Of a DNA stretch of 24,809 nucleotides, positions 19,658 through 24,809 are shown in pieces. Position 1 is the stretch's first letter. Each line of letters opens with the position of its first letter. The notes below the pieces were generated by a model. It made no database searches. It was not told the DNA's origin and was given only the letters and a program-made list of their open reading frames with translations. Location of the stretch: the IMG/VR virus record IMGVR_UViG_3300040801_006098, positions 1 to 24,809 of that record. One strand, 5' to 3'. A program made the position numbers and the translations under genes. The DNA comes from a virus.

Positions 19658-21339
19658 TAGAAGGTGATGGCGGGGCAGTAGTCGTACCCCTCGTCTTCCT
19701 GGCTACCCTTGACGATGCGGCCGAGCGACATGAGCAGGGCGCTCATGCCGTCGATCTTCGCGCCGCCGCTGGGCTTGGCCGGCTTCATGTGTCCGGCTTC
19801 GTTGACCTTTGCCAGGAGGTTGGAGGCTTGCCAGTCGAGCATCGGGTTCTGATGGCGGATCCGGCCGGCGAGCACGAGCTCATCGAGCTTGGCCATCACC
19901 GGCGTGTACATGCGCGCCGTCTGCCAGAACTCGAAGACCTCGAAACCGTCGCCGGCGAGCTTCGGCCCGATGTCCGAGGCGAACGCCGGGTCGTACGCGA
20001 TTTCGCGGATCTTGAAGCGCTTGCCGATTTCGTTGATGCGCTGGCGGATGAACGGCTGGTCGATGTAGTCGCCGTCGGTGAGCTCCAGGTGCCCGGCCTC
20101 GACCCACTCGGGGTAGCGATCGCACTCGGCCTTGGCGCGGTCCATCAGCACGTCCTCGGGCAGCCAGTGCCAGGCGAGCACGTCGATCGACCCGTCTTCG
20201 GCCGGGAACGAAAGCACGAACGAGGTCAGGTCGGTGTTGCTCGACAGGTCCATGCCGCCGTAGCAGTCTTTATCGGCGAGGGCGTCAAGGTCGATGTCGC
20301 TGCGACCCGCGAGCCAGCGGTCCAGGCTAAGGAAGGTCTGCGTGTCATTGAGGCCCCAGACATTGAGCCGGCGGGCCTTGAAGTTCACCATCTTCGCCGG
20401 GGAATCGACGGCCCGCTGGGCTTCGGACGCGAAGTCGTCGGCGTTGACCGTCACACCGAGGCCGGGGTTCGCCTTGGCCCACACCGCCGGGTCCAGCGGA
20501 TCCTCGTCGTGCTGGGCCGCGGCGACGTAGGCGAACCGGGCATGATCGACCACGGCCCCGGTCAGCAGCTTCTCGGCGTCCTCGTAGAGCTCGTATGCGA
20601 TCGACGTGCGATCTTTCGAGGCCGTGGTGATCACGAGCATGAGCGGCTGCGCCCGACTCCGCCCACCGTACACCAGGGCATCGAACAGATCGCGATCCTT
20701 GGCCAGATGGATTTCGTCGTAAACCGAAACGTGTACGTCCTTGCCCTCGACCGCCTGGGCTTCGTTGGGGGCGATCGAGAGGATGGCCCCGGTCCGATGG
20801 TCGACGATCCGGCCGGCCCCGTTGAATACCTTCAGGCGGCGGGAAAGCGCCGGTGAGTTGCGGACCATGCGGCAGCAAAAAGAGAACACGGTCCGGGCCG
20901 ACGCCGCGCTGGTCGAGCAGGCGTAGCCCAGCGGCGGCACCGGCTCACCCTCGGCGAACGCCAGAAAGAGCAGCACGATCGCCGCCATGACCGACTTCGT
21001 GTTGCCCTTGCCGACGGTGATGAAACCAAACCGGAAGCGGCGGGTCCCGTCGGCTCGCTTCCAGCCGATCAGTGAGCCGAGGATGTACCACTGGAAGTCG
21101 AGCAGTTCGAGCGGGAGCAGCCGGCCGCGGCCGTCCTGGGGCTTGGGGTTCTCCAGGCGGAGGAAGCGCCTGCAGAACTCGCGGAGCCGCTCGGCCGCGG
21201 CGAGGTCGAAGTAGTGGCCGTCGAGCATGGCCAGGCGGTCGGCATCGGTGCGGATCCAGTCCGCCCAGCCCTCGGCCTCGGCTTGCTCGAGCAGAGGGGC
21301 GAGTCGATCGAGTTGGCTTTGGGTCAGGCCGCTGCTCAT
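19657..21339 (-). CDS. terL: Terminase large subunit (560 aa)
   Basis: Packaging motor and genome-cutting nuclease. ATPase: Walker A at about 109-116 (VGKGNTKS, where relatives often read PRKNGKS), Walker B VSVYDE (204-209) with catalytic Glu209, coupling motif ITTAS (237-241). Nuclease domain: GGMDLSSNTDLTSF with Asp364, AYDPAFAS with Asp450, and GGAKIDGMSALLM with Asp530 as the three acidic metal ligands. This is the phage terminase-like family (PF03354/PF20441 expected), which pairs with P27-type small subunits as here. The ATG at 21339 overlaps the small-subunit stop; the longer frame upstream is a shadow. Confidence 0.95.
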   Translation of the reverse strand: MSSGLTQSQLDRLAPLLEQAEAEGWADWIRTDADRLAMLDGHYFDLAAAERLREFCRRFLRLENPKPQDGRGRLLPLELLDFQWYILGSLIGWKRADGTRRFRFGFITVGKGNTKSVMAAIVLLFLAFAEGEPVPPLGYACSTSAASARTVFSFCCRMVRNSPALSRRLKVFNGAGRIVDHRTGAILSIAPNEAQAVEGKDVHVSVYDEIHLAKDRDLFDALVYGGRSRAQPLMLVITTASKDRTSIAYELYEDAEKLLTGAVVDHARFAYVAAAQHDEDPLDPAVWAKANPGLGVTVNADDFASEAQRAVDSPAKMVNFKARRLNVWGLNDTQTFLSLDRWLAGRSDIDLDALADKDCYGGMDLSSNTDLTSFVLSFPAEDGSIDVLAWHWLPEDVLMDRAKAECDRYPEWVEAGHLELTDGDYIDQPFIRQRINEIGKRFKIREIAYDPAFASDIGPKLAGDGFEVFEFWQTARMYTPVMAKLDELVLAGRIRHQNPMLDWQASNLLAKVNEAGHMKPAKPSGGAKIDGMSALLMSLGRIVKGSQEDEGYDYCPAITF

Positions 21340-21797
21340 CCCGCGGCCCCCGTGATGAACGAGTCGAGGCTCTCGCCCTCGGCTTCGGGGTTGTCGATCT
21401 GGATCCGGCTGCGGCTCGCCGGCGTCGCACCGAACTCGGCAAGCAGCTTCGAGAGCTTGGCCGCTTCCTTGTCGGCGCGGATCAGGTGAGGGTTGGGAAT
21501 CTTCTGACCGTTGACGTTGATGATGTTGCCTTGCTTCTGCGCGAGGCGGAGGTGTTTTTTCCACGACGCCCAGGCCTGGCAGAGCATCGCGAACGCCGGG
21601 GCGTCGAGCTCGGTGAGCAGACCCAGCTTCGCGAACTGCGGCGCGTAGAGCTTCCACTCGCGCCGGGCCTCGGCGGGCAGGCCCGGCGGGATCTCGGCGA
21701 CGCCGGTCGGTCTGGGCTCAGCCGAGTTGAGCTTGCGCTTGCCGGGGTTGCCCTCGGCGATCTTCAGCGCGGTCGGTTTGGGAGCTGGTCCTGGCAT
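21336..21797 (-). CDS. terS: Terminase small subunit, P27 family (153 aa)
   Basis: Recognises the packaging site and delivers DNA to the large subunit. Typical opening MPGPAPKPTALKIAEGNPGK and RPTGVAEIPPGLPAEARREW, then helical LDAPAFAMLCQAWASWKKHL and the family signature NPHLIRADKEAAKLSKLLAE FG. The C-terminal 30 residues are polar (SRIQIDNPEAEGESLDSF). Matches the P27 family (PF05119 expected). Start ATG 21797. A 104-base untranslated gap precedes it. Confidence 0.92.
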   Translation of the reverse strand: MPGPAPKPTALKIAEGNPGKRKLNSAEPRPTGVAEIPPGLPAEARREWKLYAPQFAKLGLLTELDAPAFAMLCQAWASWKKHLRLAQKQGNIINVNGQKIPNPHLIRADKEAAKLSKLLAEFGATPASRSRIQIDNPEAEGESLDSFITGAAG

Positions 21798-21901
21798 GGT
21801 TTGGCGCGACCCCCCCCTCGTCTATCCTGCGGGCGCGAAACGCCCCCGGGACATTTGGTCTCGATCCGGGGCCTGGTGAACATTTCCAGGCCCCCTCCCC
21901 C
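21798..21901 (-). other. HNH-terminase gap, candidate packaging (cos) site
   Basis: This 104-base gap contains a 9-bp perfect hairpin GGGGCCTGG/CCAGGCCCC (21868-21876 with 21886-21894), a second stem GGGCG/CGCCC (21831-21835 with 21841-21845), and an eight-C run (21811-21817 with the preceding base). In HNH-encoding cos phages the cohesive-end site often lies beside the HNH and small-terminase genes. Assignment is by context only. Confidence 0.4.
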
Positions 21902-22246
21902 TCACGCCGCCGGTGGGCGGCGGCGTCGGTCGGATGGTTCGTTGATGCCGGTCGCGCGGAAATTGCCGGTGATGTCGGCGTGACAATCTCGGCAAACCCC
22001 GCGCCCGTTGTTGAGCTCAAGTCGGCCTTGCGGATCCACGGCGATCGGAACGATGTGGTCCGCGATGACCGCCGGCGTCACGATGCCGCGCCGCTTGCAC
22101 ACGACGCAGAGCGGGTCGCGACGCAGCACGGCCTCACGCCACCGCCGATGGTCGGCGTCGTAGCCGCGGCGGGCCGCGGTCTGCCGCACGTCGGGCGTGG
22201 GCCTGCGTGGGGTGGTGAACGTCATGGACTGGGGACGCTTGGGCAT
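21902..22246 (-). CDS. HNH endonuclease (114 aa)
   Basis: Small phage-type HNH nuclease next to the terminase, where such enzymes assist cos cleavage in characterised phages (HK97 gp74 type). The motif is complete: RRDPLCVVCKRRG (Cys47, Cys50), ADHIVPIAVDPQG with Asp63-His64, LELNNGRGVC with Asn80, and CRDCHAD with Cys85, Cys88 and His89. N- and C-terminal ends are basic and probably bind DNA. ATG 22246 overlaps the last base of the preceding fibre-like gene's stop region. Confidence 0.9.
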   Translation of the reverse strand: MPKRPQSMTFTTPRRPTPDVRQTAARRGYDADHRRWREAVLRRDPLCVVCKRRGIVTPAVIADHIVPIAVDPQGRLELNNGRGVCRDCHADITGNFRATGINEPSDRRRRPPAA

Positions 22247-23529
22247 CAGGCGACTTGGATGTAACCGCGGGTGAGCTCGACCTGGCTGTCGTCTCCGAGC
22301 GTGGCGTCAAGCGTGAAGTCGTACGCAACATCGCCGAGGTCGAGCGTTGCCGTCTGCGGAGCGGTGAGTGAGAGCCTGACCACACGATCGGAGAGCAGCT
22401 CACACGCGATCGCGTTGAGGTCGACGTCCCCCGTCTGCCGACTCGTGGCCGTGAGCGTGATCGTTGCACCCGCGAGGTCTGGCCAGGCAGCACTCGACCA
22501 GTGGAAGGCGTTGGCCTGGTCAGGGTGGTAGACGGTGCCTCGCACGATGCGCATTGAGCTCGGTGCCGACGCCGGCGACGAGGCAGTCTCGGTAATGATG
22601 TAGTTGTTCTGCACGCTGGCCTGGGCGTCGTCGGCCGAGGCCGGCTCATCGGGGATCAGGTCGGTGCGTTCCTTGACCTGGTCCAGCTTGCCATCCGCCG
22701 ACGCGGCCGAAGCCGCGGCGGCGGCAATGCCGGCGTTGTCGGGAGCGGTGTAGTCGCCGGCCTGGAGCGGCGAGCCCAGGGCCGTCACCGACGCCTGGCT
22801 GGCCAACGCGCTCACGTCGGTTTGGCTCGCCGTGCGACTGGCCGCGTCGGTTTCAACGGCGAATCCGAACGCGGTGAGCGTCCGCGTGGCGTAGTTCCAC
22901 ACGTCGGCGACCAGCGTTCCGAAGCCGGTGAGCGTCCGGCTCCCGGCCGACCAGATCGCGGTGGCCAGATTGGTCCGCTCGCCGGCGGTCAACGTCATTG
23001 CGTCCCCAGCCGCTGCCGGGCTCGACGGCAGATTGTCCGTTTTGTTTTTAACTGCCTGGACCTTCGTATCAATGTCGATCACAAAGCTCGCCGTCGGCAG
23101 TCCGGAAACGTCAGCCTTGCTGGCGTTCCTGCTGGCCGTGTCGGTCTCAACGGCCGCGGTCGGGTTGATCGCGTCGAGAAACCGCACGCTCCCGCCGATC
23201 GACGTGTCCGAGGCGCTGCTCGACTCGACGTACACCTTCAGCGTGTCGCCCACGTTGAGCCAGGTCGCAAAGCCGGTGAGCTGCATCCGCGTGTCCGCGG
23301 CCGCGGCCTTGATCCGGCTGCCCCGATCGCCCGGGTGATCGTTCGTCGCGTCGTTCAGCACTTGGGAGAGCGTGAGCGTCTGTCGGCCCGCCGTGTTCAG
23401 CCCGGTGAGCCGGATCGACGGCAGGACAAAGCCGCTCGCGCTGGCGGTGTAGCTGGCGACCAACGCCCCGCCGGCAGGCGTGACGTTGGTGGAGCTGATG
23501 GTCGTGGGCGTGGCGAGCAGTCCAGGCAT
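22246..23529 (-). CDS. Fibre-like structural protein with repeats (427 aa)
   Basis: Beta-rich N-terminus (STNVTPAGGALVASYTASAS), then a region of short repeats: VKNKTDNLPSSPAAAGDAMT, LATAIWSAGSRTLTGFGTLV, ADVWNYATRTLTAFG, and twice a 'AVETD(A/T)ASR(N/T)AS' unit (near residues 130 and 225). Such units recur in fibre, collar or baseplate proteins of planctomycete prophages. The C-terminal 130 residues (ATITLTATSRQTGDVDLNAI) form a beta-sandwich-like domain. No enzymatic motif. Its place before the terminase genes is unusual for a tail fibre; it may be a head or neck decoration instead. Confidence 0.65.
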   Translation of the reverse strand: MPGLLATPTTISSTNVTPAGGALVASYTASASGFVLPSIRLTGLNTAGRQTLTLSQVLNDATNDHPGDRGSRIKAAAADTRMQLTGFATWLNVGDTLKVYVESSSASDTSIGGSVRFLDAINPTAAVETDTASRNASKADVSGLPTASFVIDIDTKVQAVKNKTDNLPSSPAAAGDAMTLTAGERTNLATAIWSAGSRTLTGFGTLVADVWNYATRTLTAFGFAVETDAASRTASQTDVSALASQASVTALGSPLQAGDYTAPDNAGIAAAAASAASADGKLDQVKERTDLIPDEPASADDAQASVQNNYIITETASSPASAPSSMRIVRGTVYHPDQANAFHWSSAAWPDLAGATITLTATSRQTGDVDLNAIACELLSDRVVRLSLTAPQTATLDLGDVAYDFTLDATLGDDSQVELTRGYIQVA

Positions 23530-23535
23530 CGCGTC

Positions 23536-24084
23536 TTACTCTCCGAGGGCGTCGGCGAGCGCATCGTTAAGCGTCTCGGCCGCGGCGGTGATCGTCTGGT
23601 CGTACGCGGTGCGAGCCGCGGTGACGGCCCGAACGGCGGTCAAGTCGTCGGCCGTGGCCGCTCGGCCAAGGATCCGGCCGGCCTGCGTCGGCACCATCGC
23701 TTTGATCGCCGGCGCGAGCTGGGCGACCGGCGTGCCGGGCATCTGCTGGGCGAGCTGATCGACCATGGCCAGCGAGGCCGGGTCGGCGAGGTTGATCCCG
23801 TCCGCGGTGAGGCGGGCGACCACCTGCACCAGCAGCCGACGCTGCACGAGGTCGGCCGGCTCGGCACTCCCCGCCAGGCTGTCGGCCGCGGCCTCGAGCG
23901 CCACCAGCAGCGACGCCGCCCCGGCCGGCCCGATCTGCGGGTTGGCCGAGAGCGTCCGCTCGGTCACCCAGACCTCGGCGACGCCGGGCGTCTTGTTGAG
24001 GCGGGCAACCGTCTCGGCGTCGTCGGCCTGGGCGTCGGCCTTGATGAGGTCGGCGAGGGCGTGGGCTTGGTCGAGGGTCAGCAT
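23536..24084 (-). CDS. Unrecognised helical late protein (182 aa)
   Basis: The ATG at 24084 overlaps the previous stop (TAATG); the 13 extra codons upstream are not needed. The protein is almost entirely helical and Ala-rich: TLDQAHALADLIKADAQADD, GVAEVWVTERTL, GPAGAASLLVALEAAADSLA, LVQRRLLVQVVARLTADGIN. The layout (helix, short VW segment, QRR helix) recalls a family of about 180-residue proteins near phage fibre genes, but I cannot name it with confidence. It lies between the LamG-like and fibre-like genes and is likely part of that surface module. Confidence 0.6.
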   Translation of the reverse strand: MLTLDQAHALADLIKADAQADDAETVARLNKTPGVAEVWVTERTLSANPQIGPAGAASLLVALEAAADSLAGSAEPADLVQRRLLVQVVARLTADGINLADPASLAMVDQLAQQMPGTPVAQLAPAIKAMVPTQAGRILGRAATADDLTAVRAVTAARTAYDQTITAAAETLNDALADALGE

Positions 24085-24809
24085 TAGAGCACTCCGTTGG
24101 CTGCGAGGTACAAGAATTTGCATTCATCGCTGCGCAAAGCGCGGTCGAATATCGCAATTGAAGCTAGCACGCCCGAGAGCGAGCCCAAGATGTCGCCGCT
24201 CGCAATCTGCGTTGGCTTTTGCGAGTCCACAAGATCCGGGGTGATATTCGACGTGTTTTCAGCGACCAGGTTCCCCTGGCAATACAGCCGAAAATAGACT
24301 CCGCCTTGAAACGTGCAGACGATGTGCTGCCACTCCCCAGGCGTGATCAAATCCGTCGGGCCTTCGATTCGTCCCCCGAAGCCTTGGATGCGGCCTAAAA
24401 ACGTGATCGTGTTCACGTTCCCAGTCCAAGCGCCGACGCGATCAACAAACACCACTGGCCCATCAAACGGACCAGCGTCGAATCGACTCACGATCGACCC
24501 GTTAGCGCTGACGCTGCCGGAATGGCGCAGCCAGAACGCCACGGATGCGGCGGTCTTGCCCGACAGTAGCGAGTAATCGGACGTTGTCATTCTGCCGCCG
24601 TCGCTGAATAGCGTTGCGCGGCTTTCCGACGCCATTGGCCCAGGCTCCTCATGCTTGAAGCCGCCCGAATAGAAGCCCTCGATTCCGTGTGGACCGAGAT
24701 CGTTTGCTTTGTTTCCGCCATCGCCTAGCGGCCAAAACGCAGCGGGCAGCATCTCCATGAGGGCGTGGTTGTAGCTTGGGCGGCGAGATGGCATCAACGC
24801 AATCGTCAT
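24084..24809 (-). CDS. LamG / concanavalin-like protein (at least 241 aa)
   Basis: The ATG coincides with the last base of the window, so the start may be here or further out. The sequence has the LamG-type (PF13385 expected) beta-sandwich pattern: AAFWPLGDGGNKANDLGPHG at the start, KTAASVAFWLRHSG, LITPGEWQHIVCTFQGGVYF, RLYCQGNLVAENTS, and the closing LASIAIFDRALRSDECKFLY. These domains bind carbohydrate or protein and are common in phage fibres, collars and head decorations. Base composition is visibly less GC-rich than the next genes, suggesting recent exchange. Confidence 0.75.
   Translation of the reverse strand: MTIALMPSRRPSYNHALMEMLPAAFWPLGDGGNKANDLGPHGIEGFYSGGFKHEEPGPMASESRATLFSDGGRMTTSDYSLLSGKTAASVAFWLRHSGSVSANGSIVSRFDAGPFDGPVVFVDRVGAWTGNVNTITFLGRIQGFGGRIEGPTDLITPGEWQHIVCTFQGGVYFRLYCQGNLVAENTSNITPDLVDSQKPTQIASGDILGSLSGVLASIAIFDRALRSDECKFLYLAANGVL

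Noticed and set aside
22822-24087. Plus-strand ORF of 421 codons opposite the fibre-like genes
   Set aside because: Arg/Gly-rich shadow; minus-strand frames show coupled starts and stops and structural-protein repeats.

Overview
This 24.8 kb, GC-rich window carries most of a temperate tailed-phage genome (prophage) of the long, flexible-tail (siphovirus) type with an HK97-like head. The host is probably a planctomycete. That is inference, resting on base composition, an integrase whose second active-site box reads HPNQLRH (Asn where most family members have His), and fibre-like repeats of the 'TRTLT-GFGT / AVETDAASR' kind that I associate with planctomycete prophages. No rRNA, tRNA or clearly host gene is visible, so the host call is tentative.

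Left arm, plus strand (1-6649): an early/accessory operon of small, mostly unrecognised genes with overlapping stop and start codons. It contains a long ParB-like DNA-binding protein (1191-3062), two small zinc-binding proteins (3062-3391 and 5692-6138), a tyrosine integrase (3702-4751) and several orphan proteins. About 240 bases between the first zinc protein and the integrase fold on paper into a chain of strong hairpins and one long multi-branch stem. The last of these pairs with the integrase ribosome-binding site, so this is a candidate structured RNA. The arm ends in a strong terminator (6669-6706).

Middle (6706-7398): a HigB-HigA toxin-antitoxin module on the minus strand. A perfect operator-like inverted repeat lies in its promoter, and the promoter -35 box overlaps the stop codon of the last late gene. 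The toxin reading frame lacks its usual stop and runs through a 10-base C tract into the antitoxin gene.

Right arm, minus strand (24809 down to 7395): the late operon. In transcription order it encodes a LamG-type protein, an unknown 182-residue protein, a fibre-like protein, an HNH endonuclease, small and large terminase, portal, prohead protease, major capsid, a small head protein, three connector proteins (gp6-, gp9- and gp10-like), a tail terminator, an unknown protein, the tail tube, a tail assembly chaperone made by a classic -1 ribosomal frameshift at GGGAAAC, the tape measure, and three tail-tip or distal tail proteins. Neighbouring genes commonly overlap by 1-4 bases, which points to translational coupling. 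Lysis genes, the lysogeny repressor and replication genes are not visible and presumably lie outside the window.

The observations most worth following are the structured leader before the integrase, an AT-rich inverted repeat (TATTACGGGCGTAATA and a close variant) embedded in the same reading frame of three unrelated genes including the ParB-like gene, the frameshift signal, a frame-disrupted small gene (923-1194) whose two ends are both correctly coupled to its neighbours, and the altered HigB end.
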